NCBI GenBank assembly: GCA_020630915.1 | Contig: JAHDIF010000001.1 | Location: forward strand, 228,686-292,685 | Reading direction: 5' to 3' | DNA length: 64,000 nt | Source of the DNA: Dokdonia sp. | GTDB taxonomy: Bacteria > Bacteroidota > Bacteroidia > Flavobacteriales > Flavobacteriaceae | In this document: piece after piece, positions 27,607-35,777 of the stretch | How the letters are laid out: every line of letters begins with the position of its first letter | How positions within the stretch are numbered: the first letter of the stretch is position 1 | Program-made: the position numbers and the translations under genes | Notes under the pieces: generated by a model | Databases searched by the model: none | What the model was told of the DNA's origin: nothing | What the model saw: only the letters and a program-made list of their open reading frames with translations

Positions 27607-28935
27607 TTAGTGTGGAATGAACTCTAATATAGCATTTTTAGGTTTAAGAGTAATAAGTGGTATAATCGCAATATTGCTATGTAACGATTTAATTTTAAAA
27701 CGCTCCGTCACTTCTGATACCGCAAGGATCATTTCATACATCGCAAAGTTATTTCCTATACACATGCGAGGTCCCGCTCCAAAAGGAAAATAGGCTGGAT
27801 GCTTCATTCCCGCGTTATCCTTAAACCTTTCTGGGTTAAACCGTTCTGGTTCCTCCCAATAATCTGTATGCATATGCATCTCAATAACTGAGAATAGGAG
27901 ATTAGATCCTCGTGGAAAATGATACCCATTAAAGGTATCGTCCTCAAGATTTACACGATCCATAAAATAAGCTGGCGGATATAAACGCATTGTTTCTTCT
28001 ACCACTTGTTTTGCATACTCATGAGCACGCAAGAATTCCATTAGATTAGAAGAACTATTTTTTGCTTCAGCAGTTGCCATTTTAAGCTTTTCTTGCTCTT
28101 CTGGATGCCTTGCCAATAACTGAAATCCAAAAGTAAGCGCATTAGAAGTTGTCTCGTGTCCTGCAACAAATAGAATTAATATCTCATCTATAAGCTGCTC
28201 TTCAGTCATCTCGCTACCATCTTCATAACGAGCATCTAGCAACATATCTAAAAGGTCATCATATCGCTCTCCACTGGATCTTCTATCCCGTACTAATTCT
28301 GAGAGAATATCTCGAGCCTCCTGCGTTAATGCCATATGCCTTTTTACAGGTCCAAAGTACTTAAAATACCATCCTAGAAAAGGCTGGCGTAGTTCTTTTA
28401 CTAACATGCGTTGTGCCTCCTCAGTAATATATTGCAAACGATCTATACGGTCATTCCCAATATTTGAACTAAACAGGGACTTTGCGACTACCTTAAACGC
28501 AAGACTATTACAAAACGGAAATACTTTAGTCTTTTCATTCGTAGGGATCGTATGTATTTCCTGAATAATAACCTCCTGCATCGTTTCTAGCAACAGTGCC
28601 AATTGCTTTTTATGAAATGCTGGTTGTATGAGTTTTCGTTGTTTTTTCCAGGATTCACCTTCATTAGTTAGCAATCCGTTACCTACGTATTTCTTGAGGT
28701 CTTTGGTCTGTATTTTGGACTTCGTATAGTTACGCTGGTTTTTCTGAAGGGTATATCTCAAAAACTCTGGATTTCTAGAAAATATTACATGGTTTTTGGG
28801 CCCAATTACCAACTTAAAAATATCACCGTGTTTCTCAAAATTTTGACGATGGAACGGTAGCGGGTTTTTAACAATACTCCGAGCGTGCTTCAAGAATTTT
28901 AAAAAAGCTACGGTAGGAAGTTTATGCTCTGCCAT
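27607..28935 (-). CDS. Cytochrome P450
   Basis: This 442-residue soluble P450 is complete. It has the I-helix oxygen-activation motif AGHETTSN (about 255-262), the ExxR motif in EETMRLYPPAYF (about 320), the PERF segment (NPERFKD), and the heme-binding loop FPFGAGPRMCIGNNFAM with the Cys ligand near residue 397. It has no membrane anchor. The class resembles the P450s (fatty-acid or terpenoid oxidising) widely found in bacteria. The redox partner and substrate cannot be told, and no ferredoxin gene is adjacent. It sits between ruvB (1 bp away) and queG, likely on one transcript, although the three functions are unrelated. Confidence 0.93.
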   Translation of the reverse strand: MAEHKLPTVAFLKFLKHARSIVKNPLPFHRQNFEKHGDIFKLVIGPKNHVIFSRNPEFLRYTLQKNQRNYTKSKIQTKDLKKYVGNGLLTNEGESWKKQRKLIQPAFHKKQLALLLETMQEVIIQEIHTIPTNEKTKVFPFCNSLAFKVVAKSLFSSNIGNDRIDRLQYITEEAQRMLVKELRQPFLGWYFKYFGPVKRHMALTQEARDILSELVRDRRSSGERYDDLLDMLLDARYEDGSEMTEEQLIDEILILFVAGHETTSNALTFGFQLLARHPEEQEKLKMATAEAKNSSSNLMEFLRAHEYAKQVVEETMRLYPPAYFMDRVNLEDDTFNGYHFPRGSNLLFSVIEMHMHTDYWEEPERFNPERFKDNAGMKHPAYFPFGAGPRMCIGNNFAMYEMILAVSEVTERFKIKSLHSNIAIIPLITLKPKNAILEFIPH

Positions 28936-28936
28936 C

Positions 28937-29959
28937 CTAAAACAACCCTCCTTGAACAGGACCTTTAGTTCTTCCTAAATGACGATATGCTTCTTCGGTC
29001 ACTTCTCGTCCTCTTGGAGTGCGCATAATAAAGCCTTGTTGTATTAAAAAAGGCTCATATACTTCCTCTATGGTTTCAGCACTTTCTGATACTGCCGTAG
29101 CCAGCGTTGTGATTCCTACAGGGCCACCTTTAAACTTATCTATGATAGTAGCGAGTATTTTATTATCCATCTCATCCAGCCCGTGTGCGTCTACGTGAAG
29201 TGCTTCCAGGCTAAACTTTGCTATTTCTATATCTATACTACCATTGCCTTTTATCTGGGCAAAATCACGAACTCGGCGTAACAAAGCATTTCCAATACGA
29301 GGCGTCCCTCTACTTCTACCGGCAATTTCTATTGCTGCTTCCATAGAGATAGGCACCTTAAGAATGTGAGCACTTCTCTGTACGATACTTGTAAGCAGTT
29401 CTGTAGAGTAATATTGTAGTCTTGAGGAAATCCCGAAACGCGCACGCATAGGTGCTGTAAGTAATCCAGAACGCGTGGTTGCTCCTACAAGTGTAAAAGG
29501 ACTCAAATCTATTTGCACGGTCCGTGCGTTAGGCCCTGTCTCTATCATAATATCAATACGATAGTCTTCCATTGCAGAGTACAAATATTCTTCTACTATA
29601 GGACTGAGTCTATGAATTTCGTCTATAAACAGCACGTCTCTTTCTTCTAGATTGGTAAGGAGTCCTGCAAGGTCGCCAGGCTTATCAAGCACAGGGCCAG
29701 AAGTGATTTTAATATTCACTCCTAACTCGTTTGCCAGAATATTTGCTAAAGTAGTTTTCCCCAAACCAGGAGGACCATGAAAGAGTGTGTGATCCAATGC
29801 TTCCCCTCTAAGATTAGCTGCTTTAACAAAAATCTGTAAGTTTTCAAGCACTTGGTCTTGACCCGTAAAATCTTCAAATGAAAGCGGCCTCAACGCGCGT
29901 TCAACATCCATTTCTTCGTTAGAATAACCTTGGCTCGTAGGATCTAGATGTTCGTTCAT
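28937..29959 (-). CDS. ruvB: Holliday junction helicase RuvB
   Basis: This 340-residue AAA+ motor drives branch migration with RuvA. It has Walker [14 protein letters not shown] (about 62-74), Walker [12 protein letters not shown], the sensor region [20 protein letters not shown], the arginine-finger segment [16 protein letters not shown] and a C-terminal winged helix ([22 protein letters not shown]). The length and all motifs are normal. It is the first gene of a group with the P450 and queG, and is followed upstream by the repeat-bearing gap and the terminator of the respiratory operon. Confidence 0.97.
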   Translation of the reverse strand: MNEHLDPTSQGYSNEEMDVERALRPLSFEDFTGQDQVLENLQIFVKAANLRGEALDHTLFHGPPGLGKTTLANILANELGVNIKITSGPVLDKPGDLAGLLTNLEERDVLFIDEIHRLSPIVEEYLYSAMEDYRIDIMIETGPNARTVQIDLSPFTLVGATTRSGLLTAPMRARFGISSRLQYYSTELLTSIVQRSAHILKVPISMEAAIEIAGRSRGTPRIGNALLRRVRDFAQIKGNGSIDIEIAKFSLEALHVDAHGLDEMDNKILATIIDKFKGGPVGITTLATAVSESAETIEEVYEPFLIQQGFIMRTPRGREVTEEAYRHLGRTKGPVQGGLF

Positions 29960-30035
29960 ATAATAGCTTAAAGAGGGTCTTTACAAATATAAGAATTGTG
30001 TGAGTACGCTTTATCGTTTAATTCTTCTTTTAATT

Positions 30036-30132
30036 GTGAACCTGCCAGCAAGTAGGTAGGTCTCGCAGTCCCGCTTTCGCGAAATCGACTTTAGGAGATT
30101 CACGACCATCGGGAGAACAAAGTGGTAAAGCG
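30036..30132. repeat. Longest palindromic repeat element (both arms), intergenic
   Basis: The core TTTCGCGAAA is at 30075-30084. The right part (30073-30130) is the third copy of the 58-bp element. The left part (30036-30072, with GGTAGGTCTCGC) matches the arm at 449-480. So both tail types meet in one place, between ruvB and ctaD. Confidence 0.8.
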
Positions 30133-30140
30133 TAAAAAAG

Positions 30141-30170
30141 AAAAGCCCACATCACAAGATATGGGCTTTT
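30141..30170 (-). terminator. Terminator at the end of the act-cta operon
   Basis: The stem AAAAGCCCA/TGGGCTTTT has a 12-nt loop and a T-rich tail on the minus strand. It lies about 20 bp after the ctaD stop. Confidence 0.85.
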
Positions 30171-30188
30171 CATTTATATTATCGCATC

Positions 30189-32012
30189 TTAATGATGCAT
30201 TTCTTCTTCATTATCCTGCAACGGAATGTGCTGAGGAACGAAATCCTGACCTGGAATTACATAATCTGACTCATCTTTGTTGAGTTTAGAGTAATCATAT
30301 GGCCATCTATGCACTTCTGGAATTGGTCCATCCCAATTACCGTGAATATGCTTCACCTCTGCCGTCCACTCTAATGTATTAGAATTCCAAGGGTTCTTAG
30401 ATCCTTTCTTTCCATAAAACATGGAATGGATAAAGTTATACAAGAATACCAATTGGGCTGCTGCTGTAATAAAAGCGAATATTGTAATTGCAATATTTAC
30501 ATCAGATAGGTCATCAAAATATGGGAATGCCGTGTTTGTGTAATAACGCCTTGGTAATCCTGCCATTCCAATAAAGTGCATCGGGAAGAAAATTCCATAA
30601 GCTCCAATGACTGTTACCCAAAAGTGAACATAACCCAGGTTCTTATTCATCATACGTCCCTCAAACATTTTTGGGAACCAGTGATACACCCCTGCAAATA
30701 ATCCATAAAGTGCAGAAATACCCATTACTAGGTGAAAGTGCGCTACAACAAAATACGTATCGTGTACGTTAATATCTAAGGTACTATCTCCAAGAATAAT
30801 TCCTGTAAGACCTCCAGATATAAAGGTTGATACCAGTCCTATCGAGAAAAGCATACCAGGATTAAACTGGAGGTTACCTTTCCATAAGGTGGTAATATAG
30901 TTAAATGCTTTTACCGCAGATGGTATCGCAATTAATAGCGTTGTAAACGTAAATACAGATCCTAGGAAAGGATTCATCCCAGAAATAAACATATGGTGAC
31001 CCCATACAATTGTAGATAAAAATGCAATTGCTAGAATAGAAGCAACCATCGCTCGATACCCAAAAATTGGTTTTCTTGAATTGGTAGCTATTACTTCTGA
31101 TGTAATACCAAGTGCCGGTAATAGTACAATGTATACCTCTGGGTGACCAAGGAACCAGAATAGGTGCTCAAATAATACGGGAGATCCTCCAGAATTATGT
31201 AAAACCTCTCCACCTATGTAAATATCTGATAGGAAGAATGAAGTTCCAAAACTTCTATCCATTATCAACATCAACGCTGCCGATAATAATACTGGGAACG
31301 AAACGATACCAATAATAGCCGTCACAAAGAACGCCCATATAGTAAGTGGTAAACGGGTCATTGTCATTCCTTTCGTTCTCAAGTTAAGAACAGTAACTAC
31401 ATAGTTCAAGGATCCTAAAAGTGAAGACGCAATGAAAATTGCCATAGATACTAACCATAAAGTCATACCCATTCCTGATGCAGGAATACTGTTAGGTAAT
31501 GCACTCAATGGAGGATAAATTGTCCATCCCGCTGCTGCTGGTCCTGACTCTACAAATAAAGACATAACCATAATTACTGAAGATATAAAGAATAGCCAGT
31601 AAGACACCATGTTAAGGAATCCAGAGGCCATATCTCTTGCACCAATCTGAAGCGGAATTAGGAGATTACTAAAAGTACCACTTAATCCAGCAGTTAGTAC
31701 AAAGAATACCATGATGGTACCATGTATCGTAATAAGTGCTAAATAGATATTAGGATCCATCACTCCATCTTTACCCCAATCTCCCAAAAAGATTTCATAA
31801 GCGGTAAACTGATGATCTGGCCAAGCAAGTTGTAAGCGGAATAATAGAGACATAGCAATCCCTACGATACCCATAATAAGGCCTGTAACAAGATACTGCT
31901 TAGAAATCATTTTATGATCGGTACTAAAAATGTACTTGGTCACAAAAGTTTCTTTGTGGTGATGATGCCCGTGATCATCGTGCGCGTGATCTACTGCTGC
32001 ATGTGCTGACAT
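30189..32012 (-). CDS. ctaD: Cytochrome c oxidase subunit I
   Basis: This 607-residue integral membrane protein is the catalytic subunit of the heme-copper oxidase, reducing oxygen to water and pumping protons. The markers are ITIHGTIMVFF (low-spin heme ligand), FWFLGHPEVYIVLLPALG (CuB His and the cross-linked His-Tyr pair), WGHHMF (two CuB His ligands) and HDTYFVVAHFHLVMG (heme ligands). These fit an A-type enzyme. The N-terminus is His-rich (HAAVDHAHDDHGHHHHKE). It is the last gene of the act-ctaC-ctaD operon, followed by a terminator. Alternative complex III feeds it through cytochrome c domains or by direct contact. Confidence 0.96.
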   Translation of the reverse strand: MSAHAAVDHAHDDHGHHHHKETFVTKYIFSTDHKMISKQYLVTGLIMGIVGIAMSLLFRLQLAWPDHQFTAYEIFLGDWGKDGVMDPNIYLALITIHGTIMVFFVLTAGLSGTFSNLLIPLQIGARDMASGFLNMVSYWLFFISSVIMVMSLFVESGPAAAGWTIYPPLSALPNSIPASGMGMTLWLVSMAIFIASSLLGSLNYVVTVLNLRTKGMTMTRLPLTIWAFFVTAIIGIVSFPVLLSAALMLIMDRSFGTSFFLSDIYIGGEVLHNSGGSPVLFEHLFWFLGHPEVYIVLLPALGITSEVIATNSRKPIFGYRAMVASILAIAFLSTIVWGHHMFISGMNPFLGSVFTFTTLLIAIPSAVKAFNYITTLWKGNLQFNPGMLFSIGLVSTFISGGLTGIILGDSTLDINVHDTYFVVAHFHLVMGISALYGLFAGVYHWFPKMFEGRMMNKNLGYVHFWVTVIGAYGIFFPMHFIGMAGLPRRYYTNTAFPYFDDLSDVNIAITIFAFITAAAQLVFLYNFIHSMFYGKKGSKNPWNSNTLEWTAEVKHIHGNWDGPIPEVHRWPYDYSKLNKDESDYVIPGQDFVPQHIPLQDNEEEMHH

Positions 32013-32046
32013 AATCTTAATTCTTTAATTAATTTTTCTTTTTCTA

Positions 32047-33117
32047 TTATTCTGCAACTAGCTTACTAGATACTGTACCCTGTGTAGCCACCCATTTGTC
32101 AAACTCCTCTTGAGTTTCTACTACAATTTTCATTTGCATATTGTAATGAGAAGAACCACATATTTTATTACACAGTAAATAATAATCAAATTCGTCATAA
32201 TCATCTATAGGACCATCTCCTGCCGCGATAGACTTCTTATTTTTTTCTTTTCTAATTTCTTTTATAACTTCCATCTTGTCCATCATATACTCCGTCTGTC
32301 TGATTTCCTCAGTAGTCTTTGATGGTGTAAAAGAGAATTGCGTAATCATCCCTGGCACAACATTCATTTGTGCTCTAAAATGCGGCATATATGCTGAGTG
32401 CAACACGTCTTGAGATCTCAATTTAAAGATTACCTGACGTCCTACAGGAAGGTGCAATTCTGAAGTAATTACATCATCCATAGCATCGTTATCGCTAAGA
32501 TCTACACCTACAGTATTTGCCCCCTCTATAAAACGAACATTTGCATTTCCTAGGGTGTTATCTGCACCTGCATATCGTGCTTCCCAAGCAAAACGCTTTG
32601 CATATAATTCTATAACTATAGCATCTTCATCTTCCTCAAAGTTCATAATATCCGACCAAGTAAAGAGTCCATAAATAATCAATCCCGCAAGAACGATAAC
32701 AGGAATAATAGTCCATATAAACTCTAGCTTGTCATTATCTGCATAGAATAATGCTCTGTTCCCTTTCTTCCCTTGATACTTATAGGCAAAATAATGTAAT
32801 AACGCTTGCGTCAAGACTTGTACTACCATAATCAAAGCAAGAGATATGAACATTAATGTATCATAACTGCCTCCGTGCTCAGACGACGCTTCTGGCAAAT
32901 AGAATTTACTATAATTCCAGAAACAATAAATTGTAATTGCATATAAGAAGACGAGGAACATAATCATTAACTTTCCGTTAATGCGATTGTCCTTATCTGT
33001 TGCTACCTGTGCATCTTCACTTTTAGATTTAAGCTGAGATAGCTTAAATATCTTTGACATCTGCCAAATTGTGACTACAAATAGAATTACTACGATGAGT
33101 GCTAATAAACCTGTCAT
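32047..33117 (-). CDS. ctaC: Cytochrome c oxidase subunit II
   Basis: This 356-residue protein has an N-terminal membrane helix, further helices (TIYCFWNY; IPVIVLAGLIIYGLF) and a periplasmic cupredoxin domain with the CuA site: CNKICGSSHYNMQM (Cys, Cys, His, Met) plus the earlier HSAYMPHFRAQMNVVPGM His ligand. It has no fused heme domain. It passes electrons from cytochrome c to subunit I. The gene lies between actF and ctaD with short gaps, so it is part of one large respiratory operon. Confidence 0.95.
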   Translation of the reverse strand: MTGLLALIVVILFVVTIWQMSKIFKLSQLKSKSEDAQVATDKDNRINGKLMIMFLVFLYAITIYCFWNYSKFYLPEASSEHGGSYDTLMFISLALIMVVQVLTQALLHYFAYKYQGKKGNRALFYADNDKLEFIWTIIPVIVLAGLIIYGLFTWSDIMNFEEDEDAIVIELYAKRFAWEARYAGADNTLGNANVRFIEGANTVGVDLSDNDAMDDVITSELHLPVGRQVIFKLRSQDVLHSAYMPHFRAQMNVVPGMITQFSFTPSKTTEEIRQTEYMMDKMEVIKEIRKEKNKKSIAAGDGPIDDYDEFDYYLLCNKICGSSHYNMQMKIVVETQEEFDKWVATQGTVSSKLVAE

Positions 33118-33144
33118 TGCTTTCTAACTTCTTTTATCTAAATT

Positions 33145-34518
33145 CTAATAGTGAAAATGTTTACTCTCTTCAATAAGTGGGTTGCGCTTAGGCTCTAATG
33201 GTCTTTTTGTAAGAGCCGTAAATACAACCAGTACAAATAATCCAAAGAAGAACATTAATGCTCCAATCTCTACAAAACCAAATGACCAAGACTTCCCAAC
33301 GGTAGCCGGCATTACCATATTAAAAATATCTACGTAGTGACCCAATAAGATCACAATACCTGCCATTACTACAAACCAGTTTACCCTCTTAAAGTCACTA
33401 TTCATTAATATGAGTAATGGGAATATAAAATTCATCACAATCATTCCAAAGAATGGTAAGTTATAATCCTCTATACGCTGGATGAAATATGTAACTTCTT
33501 CTGGTATATTTGAGTACCATATTAACATAAACTGTGAGAACCATAGGTAAGTCCAGAAAATACTAAACCCAAACATAAACTTCGCCAAATCATGAATATG
33601 ACTATCATTTACATTTTCTAAATACCCTGCTCCTTTTAAGATCATCGCTATAAGAGCAATAACTGTAATCGCACATACCATCATACCTGCAAAAACATAC
33701 CACCCGAATAATGTACTAAACCAGTGAGGATCCAAAGACATAATCCAGTCCCAAGACATTACAGATTCTGTGTATATAAAGAATACTAAAAATGCAGCAG
33801 CAGCTTTAAATGACTTCTTGTGCCATTTGTTGTCTGTGCCTTCATCTTGGTTCTTGCTAAATTTAAGGGCAAAGTACCTATATAAGTTCCATCCCACTAG
33901 AAAAATTGCAGCTCTAACTAAGAACCAAGTTGCATTTAAATACCCAGACTTACCCGCAATAATTTTATCATAGTGCTCATTTCCTTCTTCTATTAAGGAC
34001 GGGTCATTCCAGTGAAACATATGGTTTAGGTGAAACATTCCAGCTGCAAGCAGTAAGAACATAATCACACTACCCCAAGGTAAGTAAGCCGTAATACCTT
34101 CCATAACTCTTAAAAGCAACGGAGACCATCCTGCCTGTGCTGCATATTGTATCGCATAAAAAGCAAGACACCCTAGTGATATCATAAAGAAAAAGAAAGC
34201 CGCTACGTATAACGCACTCCAAGGCTTGTTTTGATACTCACCTAAGGTATGCTCTAAGTGCTCCTCCTTACTCATAACATGCCCGCCACCGTGGTCTTCA
34301 CCATGAGAAGCAACAGCCTCGTGACCAGCACCGTGATCTGCAGTAGCAGCCTGTGCGGTATCGTGACCGCCACCGTGTCCATCACCGTGAGCCGCTTCCA
34401 TAGCTGCAACATCTTCTACGTTCTTAGGCATATTCATATAGTCTACAGCAAATAATACTGCTCCTACTGCCATAAAAATGAACGCCGAAAGTCTTATATT
34501 TTTAGATAATGTATACAT
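33145..34518 (-). CDS. actF: Alternative complex III subunit ActF (quinol:cytochrome c oxidoreductase membrane subunit)
   Basis: This 457-residue NrfD-type membrane protein has about ten helices and resembles ActC in topology. It belongs to alternative complex III, which oxidises quinol and reduces cytochrome c. Motifs include YLPWGSVIMFLLLAAGMFHLNHMFHW, MSWDWIMSLDPHWFSTLFGWY and FWTYLWFSQFMLIWYSNIPEE, all typical of ActF. A long His/Gly-rich insertion follows the first helix (about 43-92, repeated HGDGHGGGHD-like units). It lies between actE and ctaC. Confidence 0.92.
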   Translation of the reverse strand: MYTLSKNIRLSAFIFMAVGAVLFAVDYMNMPKNVEDVAAMEAAHGDGHGGGHDTAQAATADHGAGHEAVASHGEDHGGGHVMSKEEHLEHTLGEYQNKPWSALYVAAFFFFMISLGCLAFYAIQYAAQAGWSPLLLRVMEGITAYLPWGSVIMFLLLAAGMFHLNHMFHWNDPSLIEEGNEHYDKIIAGKSGYLNATWFLVRAAIFLVGWNLYRYFALKFSKNQDEGTDNKWHKKSFKAAAAFLVFFIYTESVMSWDWIMSLDPHWFSTLFGWYVFAGMMVCAITVIALIAMILKGAGYLENVNDSHIHDLAKFMFGFSIFWTYLWFSQFMLIWYSNIPEEVTYFIQRIEDYNLPFFGMIVMNFIFPLLILMNSDFKRVNWFVVMAGIVILLGHYVDIFNMVMPATVGKSWSFGFVEIGALMFFFGLFVLVVFTALTKRPLEPKRNPLIEESKHFHY

Positions 34519-34552
34519 ATCTCTTAATTATCGCTTTTCTAATTTGGTTAGT

Positions 34553-35242
34553 TTAGTGTTCTTCTCCGTGATCATCTTCAGAAGCGTGTCCTTCAGTTGT
34601 GTGATCATCGTGCACCTCTTCAATAACTTCTATTTCTGTAACCTCAGACACAACATCAAAAGGTTTTGCTTCTTTTCCGTCCAGTTTATCTTTAAGAGAC
34701 ATCACATAATGGTCTACCATCCACAATTCATCTTCCGTCATTTGAGATGCATAAGAACCCATAGAGTTTATACCATAATACATCACGTGATATACACTGC
34801 CTTCGGTAATTGCTCTTCCTGCGTCGTTGTAAGCAGGTACACCCAAAATCTTTTCTCTTTTAACAAGTGTACCTTGACCATCTCCTTTTTTACCGTGACA
34901 AATACCGCAGTAAATAGTATACAATTCTTCTCCCTTTGCTGCTCTTTCTTCTGTATACAAGGTTTGGTTTTCAAGATTCGCTTTCGCGAAAGCGTACCCC
35001 TCAGGATTATTTTCTATTTCGTAAGGTAACCACCCTCTAGCTACCGATCCTTGTGCAGGTTTCATCGCAGAAGAACCACCCGTAACTGGCTCAAATATTT
35101 CGTGCTTACTGTAAGCCTCATACCCTACAGACTCATACATATTAGGCATGTATTGATAGTTAGGCTTTTTATCATTCTTACACGATAGCATCGTTACTAG
35201 AATTCCAAAAACAGCTATTTTAAATATATTCTTCATTGCCAT
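34553..35242 (-). CDS. actE: Alternative complex III subunit ActE (monohaem cytochrome c)
   Basis: This 229-residue lipoprotein-type cytochrome has a signal sequence with lipobox LVTMLSCK and one heme c site CGICHG near residue 112, followed by a likely Met ligand in the MGSYASQM region. It carries electrons in the periplasm for alternative complex III. The tail is acidic and His-rich (HDDHTTEGHASEDDHGEEH). The segment GYAFAKANLEN just before the cytochrome domain is encoded by a TTTCGCGAAA palindrome (34982-34991). It sits between actD (3 bp) and actF. Confidence 0.93.
   Translation of the reverse strand: MAMKNIFKIAVFGILVTMLSCKNDKKPNYQYMPNMYESVGYEAYSKHEIFEPVTGGSSAMKPAQGSVARGWLPYEIENNPEGYAFAKANLENQTLYTEERAAKGEELYTIYCGICHGKKGDGQGTLVKREKILGVPAYNDAGRAITEGSVYHVMYYGINSMGSYASQMTEDELWMVDHYVMSLKDKLDGKEAKPFDVVSEVTEIEVIEEVHDDHTTEGHASEDDHGEEH
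34979..34994. repeat. CGCTTTCGCGAAAGCG palindrome inside actE
   Basis: Full-length copy with core at 34982-34991. It encodes YAFAKAN about 20 residues before the heme-binding motif. Confidence 0.9.
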
Positions 35243-35245
35243 TGC

Positions 35246-35776
35246 TTATTCTTCGTTTGCAACTAGATTAATTTCTGCAGCTCCCGTAGACACAAGAAAA
35301 TCTGCAAGCTCTTGCGCATCTTGTCCAGTCGCATCTATTTCCATTAAAAAATGATCATCTGTAGTTCTAACATCTGGATTCTCTGCTTTCTTAAAAGGCC
35401 ACAACTTACTTCTCATATAAAAAGTAATTACCATAAGGTGAGCTGCAAAAAATACCGTGAGTTCGAACATAATAGGCACAAATGCTGGCATATTCTCAAT
35501 GTAGCTAAAGCTAGGCTTACCTCCTATATTTTGGGGCCAGTCTTCTATCATAATGAAATTCATCATTACAATAGCTACTGTAAGCCCTACACACCCATAC
35601 ATAAAAGCCGTAATAGCAAGACGCGTATCTTCAAGACCCATTGCTTTGTCCAACCCGTGAACTGGGAAAGGAGTATACACTTCATTTATATGTAAGTGTT
35701 TTTTGCGTACCTCTTTGACAGCGTTCATAAGAACGTCATCATCAGTATATATCGCGTGTATAACGTGTGATGCCAT
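35246..35776 (-). CDS. actD: Alternative complex III subunit ActD (DUF3341)
   Basis: This is a 176-residue membrane protein if started at the ATG at 35776. An upstream in-frame start (35830) would overlap actC by 53 bp and adds a tail unlike the family (MQSAMIGQDK..), so the shorter form is preferred; it begins one base after the actC stop. It has two transmembrane helices (about 65-85 and 110-130) flanked by soluble ends, as in DUF3341 proteins that tether the complex to the membrane. EDTRLAITAFMYGCVGL and LMVITFYMRSKLWP are recognisable family features. No catalytic role is known. Confidence 0.9.
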   Translation of the reverse strand: MASHVIHAIYTDDDVLMNAVKEVRKKHLHINEVYTPFPVHGLDKAMGLEDTRLAITAFMYGCVGLTVAIVMMNFIMIEDWPQNIGGKPSFSYIENMPAFVPIMFELTVFFAAHLMVITFYMRSKLWPFKKAENPDVRTTDDHFLMEIDATGQDAQELADFLVSTGAAEINLVANEE

Positions 35777-35777
35777 A

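Noticed and set aside
34478..35029. Plus-strand ORF of 183 codons opposite actE
   Set aside because: It is antisense to a well-supported cytochrome gene, and its composition (Phe/His/Ile-rich) is typical of shadow frames.
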